From Xanthostigma xanthostigma (taxonomy: Eukaryota > Arthropoda > Insecta > Raphidioptera > Raphidiidae), in contig OY754470.1 in NCBI GenBank assembly GCA_963575645.1, positions 2,914,001 to 2,978,000 on the forward strand: DNA of 64,000 nt, read 5' to 3'. Under the pieces are notes generated by a model. It did no database searches. It worked only from the letters and a program-made list of their open reading frames with translations, and was not told where the DNA came from. Every line of letters starts with the position of its first letter. The stretch's first letter is position 1. The translations under genes and the position numbers were made by a program. Of the stretch, positions 22,773 through 34,477 are shown piece after piece.

Positions 22773-24004
22773 TATTAATATTATAAAAACAAACTTTTAA
22801 AAATTACAAATACAAAGTAAACGAAACTAATGAAAAAAATCATTTGTTTAAATTAATTTGAAAGGAAATTGGGCGTAGGAAAAATTATTTAAGTGGCGAT
22901 AGAAAAAGAAGAGCAGGTTACTTTCAAAAAAAAATGTAACAAAAAAACTCTCTGCTTTGAAATGTATGGCTGTGTGCCTTCTTTAAAAATTGGAACAAGA
23001 GAGATGAAATGAGTGGAAATAAAGATGTGTTGTAAAAGTTGGAAGTGCTTGGCTACAATAAAAAAAGGGAAAGAAAAATGGGGGAAAAGTTTGAATGACA
23101 ATAAGAGAATTATAATTTTATTTAAAAGGTTATCCAGACGATTCGCTGTGCATATTATAAATAAAATTAAAGTTTTCAAAGAAAACAAAAAGAGAAAAAA
23201 GTTTCGACTGAAAGTAGTTTTTAAATTTATATTTGATTTGAAACTTCGTAAAGTGAAGGTTTGGAAAAATGTTTGTAGATTTTTTTTAAATCTATTATTC
23301 AACTGTTGATTTACTTTTAATGTTTAAAGTTGCCGTTTTTCTTACAGTGTTGCCACATTAAAGATTTTTCCCCTGGTTCTAGGAATATTTTTATAGATTG
23401 CAAAAAGTATTACTTTATAACAAATCTGGGAAATTTTTACATAATGACTTGAATGAATTTTAAGTTGTAATTGTGGATTGTTACAATAAACTCAATATAT
23501 ATTCGCATATTTTTCTTTTGATGGGGAAAGTCTAGGAAATATTTGAAAAGTGGAATCTAGGGATTTTGTCGACAGACATCTACTTACTTCTTGTATTAAT
23601 CATCCGTCAACACTGTTTTCTGCAAAGATGCTTTTGTTTGTTTAACATATCCTCGAGAGTTGACATTCTTCACGAAGTAAACACTAATTTAATATTCTCA
23701 AACATTGTTTTGTTTGTCCTGTTTTCTGGAGACCCTAATTATTTCTCATTTGCTGTCTTATAATGAGCTGACTGATTACATAAAAAGCTCAACAGAAATT
23801 AATTAACATTTTACTTAAGGGCGTTCTTTTTGTAATTTAGAAATAGGGAAATACATTTTTATTTTAAGTAAATAAAATTTTTATTTTAAGTAAATAAAAT
23901 TTTTATTTTAATTTAAAATTACATCTAAATAAACATGCTAGATTTTCTTTAAACAAAATCTTTTCTAATTTTACACGTAAAAGCTAACAGTATGTGATAA
24001 TCTA
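22773..24004. other. anonymous AT-rich DNA with a purine-rich stretch
   Basis: 22880-23300 has a marked A/G bias on the plus strand and gives long frames on both strands (137 and 98 codons) of Lys-rich or Phe/Leu-rich composition. They have no domain and are judged compositional. A 23-bp unit ATAAAATTTTTATTTTAAGT is repeated near 23858-23905. Confidence 0.45.
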
Positions 24005-24360
24005 TATTATACCTATACATAAAAATCTTGTGTCACGATGTTCGTCTGCGCTAATTCTCGAAACCACTGAACCGATTATAATGAAATTTTGTAAATGTAT
24101 TCTGCTTGGTGCAACTTACGCTATAGAATAGTTTTTATTACATATTTTATACAAAATTACGGAGTTTTGTCAAAAAAAACTGTTTTAATAACATGTAGTG
24201 ACATCTAACATTATTTGCTAAAAGCTATTAGTTCAGAAGCAAACGAAAAAACTGTTTTAATACCGTGTAGCGACATCTGACAGAATTTGCTCAAAGCTAT
24301 TAGTTCAGACATGTCTGCGCTGTAGTCGTTTTCATTGCACTTTGCAGAATTTTCCGATAA
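24005..24360 (+). repeat. old repeat E2, left part
   Basis: CTTGTGTCACGATGTTCGTC, then CCACTGAACCGATTATAATG, then AAATTTTGTAAATG opens the repeat. Two tandem subunits of about 70 bp (ACTGTTTTAATAMC..AGCTATTAGTTCAGA) follow. The repeat breaks at TTTGCAGAATT and resumes at 24738, because a LINE fragment is inserted. Confidence 0.5.
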
Positions 24361-24737
24361 CACTAAATTTATGCGCTAATTTATGCACACCATAACAAAT
24401 CCAATTATTCTTTAGCAGAGGATGGTCATGATCATGATACTCGTCTTAAAAATTACATAAAATTACCTATGGCAAGCATTGATATTTTCAAGTTTTGCCC
24501 ACTGAATTTCGCAGCAGCTCTTTATAATAAACTACCTGTGAGTTTTAAAATTAGTGAAATAAAGGTTTTCAAGAAAAAGATAAAGACTTTTTTACTGGAA
24601 AATGCATTTTATAATGTAAATGAATTCATAGATTATTTTAAATAATATTTTTGTTTTCCGAAATTTTTTGACGTGTCACATAGATCATTTGTATCTCTAC
24701 TGACAATAAATGCTATCTTATCTTATCTTATCTTATA
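24361..24737 (+). mobile_element. 5'-truncated LINE inserted in repeat E2
   Basis: It contains the C-terminal end of an ORF2-like frame, a short 3' UTR and a (TTATC)n tail at 24715-24737. It splits repeat E2, whose halves match the uninterrupted copy at 6055-6258 (GCAGAATT before, CTATCGCACCCGGGT after). The clade may be Jockey- or CR1-like but cannot be fixed from so short a piece. Confidence 0.65.
24367..24645 (+). pseudogene. C-terminal fragment of LINE reverse-transcriptase ORF
   Basis: Ninety-two codons are open from the insertion edge to TAA (643-645 of the 24 kb line). The motif FCPLNFAAALYNKLP, then FKKKIKTFLLENAFYNVNEF, matches the region after the reverse transcriptase domain in many non-LTR retrotransposons: a W/LYNxLP followed by SxxxFKKxLKxFLL. 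The polymerase motifs themselves are lost by 5' truncation, so it cannot be active. The frame is intact, suggesting moderate age. Confidence 0.65.
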
Positions 24738-24790
24738 CCTATCGCACCCGGGTAAAGCCAGACCGAGGGTTCCCCCACGATCTACATATA
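24738..24790 (+). repeat. old repeat E2, right end
   Basis: CTATCGCACCCGGGTAAAGC follows the LINE tail and corresponds to CTATCGCACCCGGGTGAAAC at 6222. Confidence 0.45.
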
Positions 24791-25933
24791 CGATATTTCA
24801 ACTCATTTATAAAGATTAGTGTCCGACCGAAGAATTGTAAAATTATAAAACCAAAAGTTATCATGTTTTTTTACACCATTATCAATTTTGAAAACATGCG
24901 TGATACATTCGTGCGATAAAAAAGTATAGCGGTTTCACAAGTATTTAGCTTTACTAAAGCTGTCCCAGTGTGGTTTTCTATCCCACCATGTGAAAAGCCT
25001 TTATGTTGTGGTTTAACCGGCACGTTTAAAAATCGGCCGGATGAAACGGACCCTCCAGTGGGGTCTAGCCGAGGATGATACTGTGACGTAGTAGTGGTCA
25101 ACCTTTTATCAAACGTGCTTTGGCTTTTATAAAAATCAACAGCGGAACCATTCCACGTTTCTTATATAACCCAGCCATTCTTAGTTGATACCTTTTCATA
25201 CATTAGGATTACACAACCCGTCCCGGTCATCCTTCTTCCTGACCATAATGTTCGCCTAATACCTGCAATATACGTATTATTTACATGTTTTACTTCAACA
25301 GCGCGTAAAGGTTATACGCAAACTTTTTTTTATGCCAATTTGAAATCACCAATTTATTTCAAACATACCCAATATATTAATGCGCTACAAAGAAAGGGGG
25401 ATACAGTAAGCGAAAGTGTACACAATCTCGAAATTCCATTGTTGTACCCTGGCTAAACCATGAGAGTACACTAAGGTCACCGGGTGATGTGATTTGACAA
25501 ATTTGTTGATTATTTAGCTGCCGGAAAACTAATATAAAAAGTATACGACATAAGGAAAATATCAGAAACGCGCTAAAAACGTTCACGCGCAAACCGAGAT
25601 ATATTTACAGAAATAGGTAAACAAAACGCGAAAGAAAAGAAGCAAGATTACTGGAAAAGCAACTGACCGAAAACTGTCTAATAAATAACACGTGTATAAA
25701 TCCGTGACCACAAGATCAAGTTACCTATGTGAAAAGTTTATGTGTCTTTAGTCTATAATTTTGTTCTGTAGCAAAATAAATATGTATATGTTTTACAGTC
25801 ACGGACCTAACATAGTTTGGACTTATGTTTTTGTCAACGCCAGCTCTTAAGGTAGTAGTACTGTCGATACCACAAGTATTAAATGTGTGCTCATTTGACT
25901 TCGTAGTGTTTAGAGAGAGAGAGATTGTGAATT
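24791..25933. other. anonymous DNA
   Basis: No gene seen. A few less AT-rich patches (25015-25080) have no recognised signature. Confidence 0.45.
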
Positions 25934-25968
25934 ATAGACGCTCAACAGCTGAGGTCATCAGCGTCTAT
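25934..25968. repeat. motif G, complete palindrome
   Basis: ATAGACGCT at the left pairs with AGCGTCTAT at the right around CAACAGCTGAGGTCATC. The 35-bp form is the reference for copies at 8395, 8992, 17091, 28614, 32735 and 46501. An E-box-like CAGCTG lies inside. Confidence 0.55.
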
Positions 25969-26487
25969 ATAATAAAAAAACATCAGAATAAAAGATAAAA
26001 AAGAGAAAATCAAAACAATTGTTAACAAAAAAAAGGAGTTGTATAAACTCTATAAATTAACAATAAACAATAACAAGTAACAAAAACAAATAAATAAAAT
26101 CAAAGAAATCGATCAAGACCGGTCTCTTTTAAAAATCGACATTTTCTGGACGTAAAAGTAAAGTTATACTGACAGTAAATCTGTTTCACTCAAAATATTA
26201 GAAATTGCGCATAAAGTTATCGGTACAAATTTTATACGTGTGTTTTTAAAATGTCAGAGTTGCCACATATAATAAATAACGAAATAAAAAGTACATTTTA
26301 GCTCATTACTCTTATCACATGCTCTGAAACTCAATTTTTAAGATATCAAAATGTTTGAAAGATTTTTTTCTTTGTGGTGATACAAAATTCATTGAAATCT
26401 GAACGGTACTTTTTGTAAAATTTAATAAAATCTGTGATTTCTCATAAGATTCAATGTTAAAGACAAAAAACGTTTAATATTAGTAAC
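25969..26487. other. anonymous AT-rich DNA
   Basis: A-rich, no gene or element recognised. Confidence 0.45.
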
Positions 26488-26733
26488 TTTTTTGACGTGA
26501 TAACGTCTTATAAATTGATGAAACACCAGCTGCACGCACGAAAAAGTGTAACGTTCCGCCTGACCCTGTGCGTGCAAGCGAGAGCGCAGTATAAGCGATA
26601 GAGAGTCGGTAAAAATATAGTTTGACAGCTACTAAAATTTAGTTTATGCATTATTAAATATGATATTCGAGCGGAATACGTTATCACGTAAAACTATCGT
26701 CCATAAACCGACTTTACAGACAACCAATTTTTT
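26488..26733 (+). mobile_element. short Helentron-like element B2
   Basis: Same ends as B1 (TTTTTTGACGTGATAACGTC at left; GTCCATAAA-CCGAC-TTTACAGAC hairpin and AACCAATTTTTT at right) but only about 245 bp. The interior has GAAAAAGTGTAACGTTCCGC followed by CTGACC and a GATATTCGAGCGG block just before the right subterminal repeat. It shares that interior with B5 and B6 at 61-62.5 kb. Confidence 0.7.
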
Positions 26734-28613
26734 TATCTCTGTAGCTCTATGAAATCTTAGGTGGTAAGTTTTATTTAATTGTGAACAGTAACACTTTAAC
26801 GGACAGTACTACCTTAACCAGTCAGTAGCTTAGCAGCAAATTTAGTTTGATAGGTAAATCATTGTCGTTTAATTACTTCGAAATTATTTGAACGATGAAC
26901 AAAAAAGATGAATTATTTAAAAGTTTGGAGGTAGGGACATCATAATGCAAATCACAATATGCAAGATCTTTAAAAACCGATAAAAAATTGTTTATAAAAG
27001 TGCAAATTACATTTTAAAGTCGTACCAAAAATCCAGCATAAATTTTATAAAGTTTTTCACTATCCCGGTGACAACTTTTAACGCGTTAAATATTTAAGCA
27101 GTTAATCGACCCAAACCTACACTTCACTTCAATCAACACAATATTGCAGATAAATATTTTACGAAACATAATTTCGCGTAGAAAATGTTTATTTCTTTTG
27201 CGTCTTTCTGGAAATGCAAATATTCATTGCATTAATCAAAAGCCATAATTGGTTGAAATAAGAAAAAAAATAAGATAGAAAGTCGTTTTTTGAGACGCCG
27301 TGCTGTTTAGTGCGATGTTTGTAAGTAAATTTGCAGCCTCAAGCCAAAATAGCATATGTCGTCTTTTTCACGGCAATAAAGAGAGATCGCATTGCCTCAC
27401 GGACTCTGAATTACATAAAAGTTATTTACCAACTTATAAACTATATTCATAAAAATCTATTTTGATCAGTAGGTAATGAAATCTCTTTCAGCTGCATCAA
27501 AAAATGAAAAATTGGTTTACTATTATCAAATTAAAGAACTAAATGATCATTAATTCTATTTTACAAAAAAAAAAAAACTACTTAAAATACTTTGTTTTGA
27601 GACCACAGATACACTCATAAAACTGAGTTACAACACACTAGTTCGTTGTATAATTTTAATACTACGAAATTTTAAATTTTCATCTTCGTGGAATTTTTAA
27701 ACCTGATAATCTGATTAATCTGATAATGTCATTTGTAATTTCAAAAAATATGCGTTATTTATAACCTCAAATTAAAAAAATATATGTTTTTCTGATTGGT
27801 GTATGACAGCTACGAAGTGAGGATGAAGAAGAAATTAAAAACAAATGAGCTGATTAGTTTTAACTGGTTGAAAATACATGCAGTTTGAAATATGCGGCAC
27901 ATGTCACGTTAGCTGGTGTCTACTTCATTTAGCTGGAATTTACAATAACATCAAGAGAAATCAAGTGCTATATTGTAACGGAGTACAAAACCTGACGGCG
28001 GGGAAACCCCGACACGCCACAAAAACACAAACGAACGGGTGTTGATTGGATGAAAGGAAGTGAAAGAAAAAAAACTATACATAATATATACGGTTATAAA
28101 GATATATATCGACTGACTCTCAAATATGGAACTAGAATAGCAAAGTTCATATTGTTGGTAGAATGAAAATGCAGTCGGCGTTTCAAAAATCTATTTTAAC
28201 TTCTGATCGGAAAAACCCATCGCTAAATTGTAGGTATAATGTAATGCTGGGTTGAAGAAAGGGTTATCATAAAACCTTATTTGACAATGACGTTAGATTT
28301 TGAACAGTCGTATTTGTCCATAACAAAAGCTTTGTAGAATTTTTAATTGATTCTGCTCCAAAAAGTAATTGATCGATTGAAACTATATTTTTTTAACTGT
28401 TTATACATTAACGCGTTTTTTTGAACGATTTCCACTTTGAAACGCTATTATTCTACGCATATTGATCAAAATTTAGCTTGAAAAACAATATTTTTTTAAA
28501 TGGATCGTTCATTTGTTTTTGCGTGAGTTCAATCTAATGTTCTACATGACAGAGAGTTTGACTGCTGCTGCGTGGATAAAAACTTTAATTATATAATTAC
28601 AATACTTTATTTT
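26734..28613. other. long anonymous AT-rich stretch
   Basis: No gene seen. 27970-28025 reads TGTAACGGAGTACAAAACCT then a GGCGGGGAAACCCCGACACG hairpin, possibly the edge of a degraded LTR or MITE. Nothing is provable. Confidence 0.4.
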
Positions 28614-28646
28614 AAACGCTGATGAGCTCAGCTGTTGAGCGTCTAT
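28614..28646 (-). repeat. motif G
   Basis: AAACGCTGATGAGCTCAGCT then GTTGAGCGTCTAT is the inverted form of 25934-25968, with both arms kept. Confidence 0.5.
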
Positions 28647-29051
28647 AATTCACACACACTTTATTTTAAGACGTCAGCAGATGGTGGAAGTGCGTAATTG
28701 TGGTGGAAGTAAAGGTGCTACTTATTTAGTCTTTCGGGTCCATGTGTCGAAGACCAAGGGAATAATACCTTCTCCATAAATGATGATTTTTTTAGTGATT
28801 GTCTCGAAGCCTACTGATTTGTTTGCCAGTTGGATCAGTGGTTCTGAAAATGTTTTGTAGCAATATCGACTCAGCCTACAACGGTGTGTGGACAAGTCAT
28901 TTGGATTTTTTCATATTAAAAATTATTTTGAAAAATGGACTTGAAATTCGTGCATGACTCTCCATATTTTTGGTTGTGTTAATTTCAATTTTAAACAGGA
29001 GCTGTCGTTAAAAATAGATAAGTTTTATTTTATGTACCTATTTAATTTAGC

Positions 29052-29107
29052 TTCATAATTATAAAAGCGTGGTTATGGACTACGATCCACGCTTTTATAA
29101 TTATGAA
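29052..29107. repeat. perfect 21-bp-stem hairpin
   Basis: 29052-29072 and 29087-29107 are exact reverse complements (arm starts TTCATAATTATAAAAGCG), with a 14-base loop TTATGGACTACGAT. It could be the core of a tiny MITE or a small-RNA precursor-like hairpin. No flanking duplication is seen. Confidence 0.6.
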
Positions 29108-29496
29108 CATTAATGAATTATTTTCTTTTTTGTCCATTTAAAAGAATTTTTTTGCTTATCATAATTTGCATGGACTTTATGTGCACTGTGCGTCTTTATT
29201 TAATCTATGCTGAAAGAAACTTTCTTGTATTCCCTGTATGACGGCAACTTTCTCACTACATTCAAAAGATTTGTTTTTGCTGAAATAAGCAGTGTCGCAT
29301 AGCTTCATGATATACAGCCAGAGGGAAAGTATAAGTTTTCAGGAACTGAAACACAAATCATGCGGCTTATCATATGCGCTTACCTACAGTGACATTCTTC
29401 ATTTTACCATCATTTCGCACTGCGCATGCGTCACGAATCTGTGGTTTATTAGTCATACACTATTACTATAAGGGTACGAAAATATTTTACAGTAAC
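29108..29496. other. anonymous DNA
   Basis: Nothing assignable is seen. Confidence 0.4.
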
Positions 29497-29499
29497 TAA

Positions 29500-29954
29500 A
29501 GGCTGCTGCACACGAGGCTTGAAACGCTGCTAGGAGTTCTGCTAGCCGGTAGGCTGGGTATGAAGCTGGAAATGACGTCACTGCGGGCTGACCTGCTAGC
29601 ACACAAGATAGGTTTTAAAATTAGAACAGGGCCTATTTTCCCTGCTAGATCTGCTGCTAGGTATGAGCAAGAATCATTCAGGAAGCAGTATTTTGTCACG
29701 TGGGCACTTGACCAAACGCCCACAAACCAACATGGCTTCATTCTGCTCAAAGTCAGACAACAGACACGTTTTGCTCTGTGTTTATATTCAAACTGTCACT
29801 GCGCGCGCACCAGATCTATCCACAAAACAAGCTTGAAAAATAGTCTCGTGTGAAGCGAGCACTTAACAGCAATCAAGAAAAGCAGCGCTAGAAAACTGGT
29901 AGGCAAATCTAGCAAAGAATCTAGCAGCGTTTCTAGCCCTGTGTGCAGCGGCCT
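29500..29954. mobile_element. family C MITE, PIF/Harbinger-like (C2)
   Basis: 455 bp between TAA trinucleotides (29497-29499 and 29955-29957). Ends AGGCTGCTGCACACGAGGCT and, inverted, AGGCCGCTGCACACAGGGCT. It is closely similar to C1 throughout. The frames crossing it are conceptual translations of non-coding DNA. Internal TGACGTCA, CCTAGCAG-type boxes and CACGTG are kept. Confidence 0.7.
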
Positions 29955-29957
29955 TAA

Positions 29958-30648
29958 TACTTCACAACATAATACAAGCTGCACAGTTTCTACGCATGGG
30001 ACGGATATTATTTACATTGCTTCGCTGCTCCATTCAGCAGATCATACTAAAATGATGAGTCACTCTCTACTATTTCCGAATCGTAGTGTAGATTATGTAA
30101 CTGTAGATATCTCATTTTTTTATTTTATTAGTTTAACGTGAACATGGCATGTGCCTTCGTTCTAGAAAACTTTAAAATGAATTCTGAGAAGAAAATTTAT
30201 AAAAATTTGCACCTAAATAAATGGAAACAGCAGCGATACTGTCGCATAGCTACGTATATGTATATCCTAATTAATGCTGTATTAACAAGTTTCCAAAAGT
30301 TGGGAAATAATTTTTAAATTTCAAAAAGACAGAAATGTTTGCAACGGTTTCAAAACTGTATCTAAAAAATAATGTCAAGAGAATAGAATTTATGACAAGA
30401 TAGAAATAAATTGTATCAACCTACGCAAGTTAAACAACTCGAAAGAAATTAGTTTGTCTCTGACTTGTTTCAAAGGATTTAATCATATTTGATAAGACAA
30501 ATTGAACATTTGAGCAGAGCAGTGAATTTCACAACTTTTGAACTTTATTACATGAGACACAATTTTAATAGATTCTTCTAAATAATGTCACTATATTTCA
30601 TTGAACATGATGTTATTACAAACAAGGACCACCGGAGAAAAACTTGAA
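29958..30648. other. anonymous AT-rich DNA
   Basis: No feature is supported. Confidence 0.4.
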
Positions 30649-31502
30649 ATAGTTGGCAAGACCAAAAGTGCACATCCAGCTAGTTTTACATTGTATGATA
30701 AAAAAATAACAATTAAAAAATATTTTTTATAAATTTAAAAAGATTTAAAAATTTAAAGAAATAAATAATTAAAAATTGAAAAAATATTTTTTTTAAGTTT
30801 GCAAAAATAAAAAAAATTAAGAACTATACATAATATAATATATAATTAATATCAAGTGGAATAAAATAAAACAAAATAAAAAGAAAAAAAAAGAAAAAAA
30901 AACAAATGATTTCGTAAGGAATCGAACCCAGGACCTTGCCCTTGGGAATCCAACGGCATAACCATTACGCCACGGCTGCCTAATAGGGCAGTGGTGTTAT
31001 CACGGTATAGAAGTGTAGCACTTGTTTTATGGATTACATTATATTTACATAGCAATTATTATATTGTTTTTTAAAACTACTTAGCTGTCAAAAATAATAA
31101 AATAAAACTGTTTATAAAAATTAAACTACTGAACACATTTTAGTGAATTTAAATAGGGTTCTGGTCTGATAGTAAACAAAGTGAATAAAATATAACCCAA
31201 GGCAATCCGACCAAAATTGCGATCTGTAGAGTCGTGACGTACGTACATACGTACATACGTACAGACCAACCGACAACTGCTGTTTGTGATTTTCAATTAC
31301 AATTTTAATAGTATTTATGAACTCGAATTGATTTAAAAATGGTTCTGTTTTATAGATTAGAATCTCCTCTTTTCAAAAAGCTTCAATTTGAATGGATTTC
31401 GTGTGAAATTAACTTAGATATAACTTCTTATATGAACGAAAGTCAGCTCTGACGCACAAAGCGATAATAAAGCACATACCGCTAGTTTAGCGGTATGTGC
31501 AA
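30649..31502. mobile_element. family A element, copy A2
   Basis: Full-length match to A1 with the same ends (AATAGTTGGCAAGACCAAAA; terminal 13-bp hairpin 31472-31500, then AAT). The ACGT/ACAT microsatellite is shorter than in A1 and A3, as expected of replication slippage after transposition. Few substitutions suggest recent spread. Confidence 0.65.
30918..30980 (-). ncRNA. tRNA-like pol III module in A2
   Basis: Same A box (TGGCGTAATGG) and B box (GGTTCGATTCC) as A1 on the minus strand. The anticodon-arm region reads TTGGATTCCCAAGG. Acceptor pairing is lost. Confidence 0.65.
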
Positions 31503-34300
31503 TATCAGTTGTTTTTTTGCGGGTTCAATTCTCCCCTACGCCCTATAATATCTTTCTTTTTTATATATTTAATGGTGTAAGAAGTATTCACTTCAGCCAG
31601 GTGTAACGACAAACACGCAGATTTTTATTATGTATTGATTTAAAGTTACAATTCTTAGTGATATAATTCTTAGAATATTTCTTTTTTATGGTGTGAAATT
31701 CGAAGTTTTACTTTGGCATGCCTTTCAAAATTTTTCTTATTTTTTTTTGCAATTTAATCGAAAAATCACAAACTCACATTTTTTAAATTTCATACTTGAC
31801 TAAAATATAAACTTTTAAAATGTGTAAATAATACTAAAATATTCTAAATGATAATAATAATTGAAACAAAATGCCTTTTTATTAAAATATCTTGTTTTTC
31901 TTCAATACTCTTCAGTTTGAAAAAAGTGAAAAAATGACTTTTCTGTTTAGTTTGATAGTATATCGTTATATGTACTCGTACTTATTGAGAAAATCTCGGA
32001 ATTTATTGTCTGAAACTTAAGCGAGATAAATAAATGACAGATAAATCAAAAACACTATCGAATGTCTAAAGCTAAAGTTCTTTTTAAGAAATAAAATAAA
32101 ACAATGTTTTGCCATCGTTGCCGCCAACAGTACATTCTCATAGAGTTAAAGAACACAGCGCAGTGACAGTTCGCCGTTTCGCCGTTAGACGGACAAATTG
32201 AATTGGCTTTGAAAAGTGACTTCGACTCTATATAGGGCTGACGAAATCAATACCTACTAATAATTATTAATAAAACGGTAATTATTCTACTGAATTTCGA
32301 CGTCGATGTACAGTGTATGAAATTATTCCGAAATAATAGAGACTGAGTCATTCTTATAGTATGATTCGCTAAATGAAGCGGCAAAGCAATGAAACAACGT
32401 AAAGCATACCCGTCCGGCGTCCATGCATAATAACTATGCCGTTTTGTGTATGTATGGCTAATTACTATTTTGGTACTGCATCAATATCACTTAACTAATA
32501 ACCCTACATTACCTAATTTAAATTTAGAACTTTTATCCTTTTCGTTAAAATCTTTGACTGTAGTACGGTGGAAGTACAGGTAATGTGTGGTGGAGGTGCG
32601 GGTCACACATGGTTAAAACGTCAATACGATATGATGACAAAAATTGATTCACATTTAGGGCTATACATTTTAAGCCTCTCAAACGACATATCGGACATAT
32701 CAGCAACATACTTATTGCGTCAATTACCATATATCTTAGTTGTTGAGCGTCCATAATCTAAAATCTATCTGTAAATTACCATAAACTGAAACATAAAATA
32801 AAAATTTTGAAAAACCCACGACGTCCCGGCGTGCGGTGCCAATATTGTTATTTTCATGTGTGTTACTTTTCATAATTATACCACCGGTTTTATTTCTGTA
32901 GTGTGTAGTTTAAAATTACAGCCGCTTTTTTGCTATTAATGATATTAGAAAGACGCAAGTGAGTTCGTTATAAAGACATTTTTGCATGAAAATTCTGGAA
33001 AAATTACCCATCCTTATACTCTTTTCTAAATCAAAAGAAAGTTTCTCTTTACTCGATCTTTTGCCACGCGAAGACACCAAAGTCATTGACGATATTAAAT
33101 AAAAGATGTTTTTTTTTGTGTATCAAAAACCTTTTTTATATATTATATAGATTCTTCAAGAAATTTAGATATCAGTAGTCTTTATTGACCAAAGAATTTT
33201 GACTTGAACACTATGAAAAAAAAGCTTTATTTGAACTTTAGTCACGTTATACTATCTTGTTTCAGACGAAATGTTTATTTAGGATTTCATTTTTCTTCTA
33301 ATTTGACAGATTTATAAAAAATGAAAACATCACAGTATGTAATTTATTTGAAAAATATTTTTTGTAAAGAAATAATATTTTGATGAAAGTACAGTTTCTA
33401 TAGGGAAAAAAAACGGGTCGGTCAGCTGTGATTCCACTGCAGGGTTTTCCGTACTGTAAACATTTTTTTTTATTAACAATCGTACATTAGAAATATTAAA
33501 TAATAATAATATTCTTTGGATTTCAAATTATACCTCAAAGACCGGTATATCTTTATTTTTTACAAAGTCGTAGTGATTCTGTCAGCTGCCTGTTTCAACG
33601 AAAAAAGTGAGCGGTGAGCCCTGCGTCAAAAAAATATTAGTTCGAAGTATTCTATTAATGGAGTTTATCTTTTGTTTTGTGTGCGAGGCCTCGCGTCTAT
33701 CTCTCACATGGAGCATAAATGTGTGGGGCGTTCCTGATTTATTGACTTTCGTGAACAGATTGCGTTACATAATATTATATTAATCATGCGTTATGAACAC
33801 TCCCCAGCATATGCACTTGAGTGTTTTAGATAGCTAATATCAAGCGGAGCGTGTCAAGGTTGTACAATATTCTTTTCGGCATCCCTTAATTTCCAATCAC
33901 AACTATAAGTTTTGTACACCGATTTTTGCTCATATTTATCGAACACCATTAAAGATAGAAGTTAGTAATTTTGGAACATTCGTTAAAACAAAATTAGCAT
34001 TCAATTCACCAAGCAAAAGATCAGGTAGAAAAGTTAGTTAAAGAATAAATATACACTCCTTGCTCTTTTCTTTGAATATTTTGACGTTCACCCACAAATC
34101 TGACCGATGGCGTTAGTGTAAACGTCACAAAAAAATTTCACAAAATAATAATGTTTTATCGTTACACAATTGCACACAAAACTTCCACTAAATTTAATGT
34201 TTTACAACTATACACTTCACAAAAGGTTAATAAACAACATATAAATAAATTCTCAACAGCAAACTGTAGATATAATACTCGACGTTTATAGGTTAGGTAT
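31503..34300. other. long anonymous AT-rich stretch
   Basis: No gene seen. GCGGGTTCAATTCTCCCC at 31519 weakly resembles a B box. Motif G half-site CTTAGTTGTTGAGCGTCCAT is at 32735-32755. The frames near 32545-32756 overlap that site and lack any signature. Confidence 0.45.
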
Positions 34301-34420
34301 TATGATCTATGCGGCGGCCATTATTTGGCCTTTCACAGCAAACTGACGCGCATCCATTCACGGACATGCGCATGAGACTCAGAGTATAATAAGTGAGACA
34401 GACGTATAAATGTCTGCACC

Positions 34421-34477
34421 GTAGTGTTTAAGTCTTTCTCCCGATCTTTGCTAGCAACATAAAGGGTATTAAATATT
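34421..34477 (+). repeat. 57-bp repeat P, copy 1
   Basis: GTAGTGTTTAAGTCTTTCTC then CCGATCTTTGCTAGCAAC then ATAAAGGGTATTAAATAT recurs almost unchanged at 42513-42569. The 60 bases upstream (GAGTATAATAAGTGAGACAG) resemble part of H1, so it may belong to the same element family. Confidence 0.5.

Noticed and set aside
22889..23309. Overlapping frames of 137 (minus) and 98 (plus) codons
   Set aside because: They arise from an A/G-biased stretch. Compositions are Lys-rich or Phe/Leu-rich with no domain, and the plus frame lacks an ATG at its start.
27970..28030. Possible LTR start (TGTAACGG...)
   Set aside because: No matching second LTR, CA end or target duplication could be found.
29496..29853. 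Frames of 84-97 codons at 29.5-29.9 kb
   Set aside because: They lie wholly inside the C2 MITE. Related frames in C1, C3 and C5 are translations of the same non-coding repeat.
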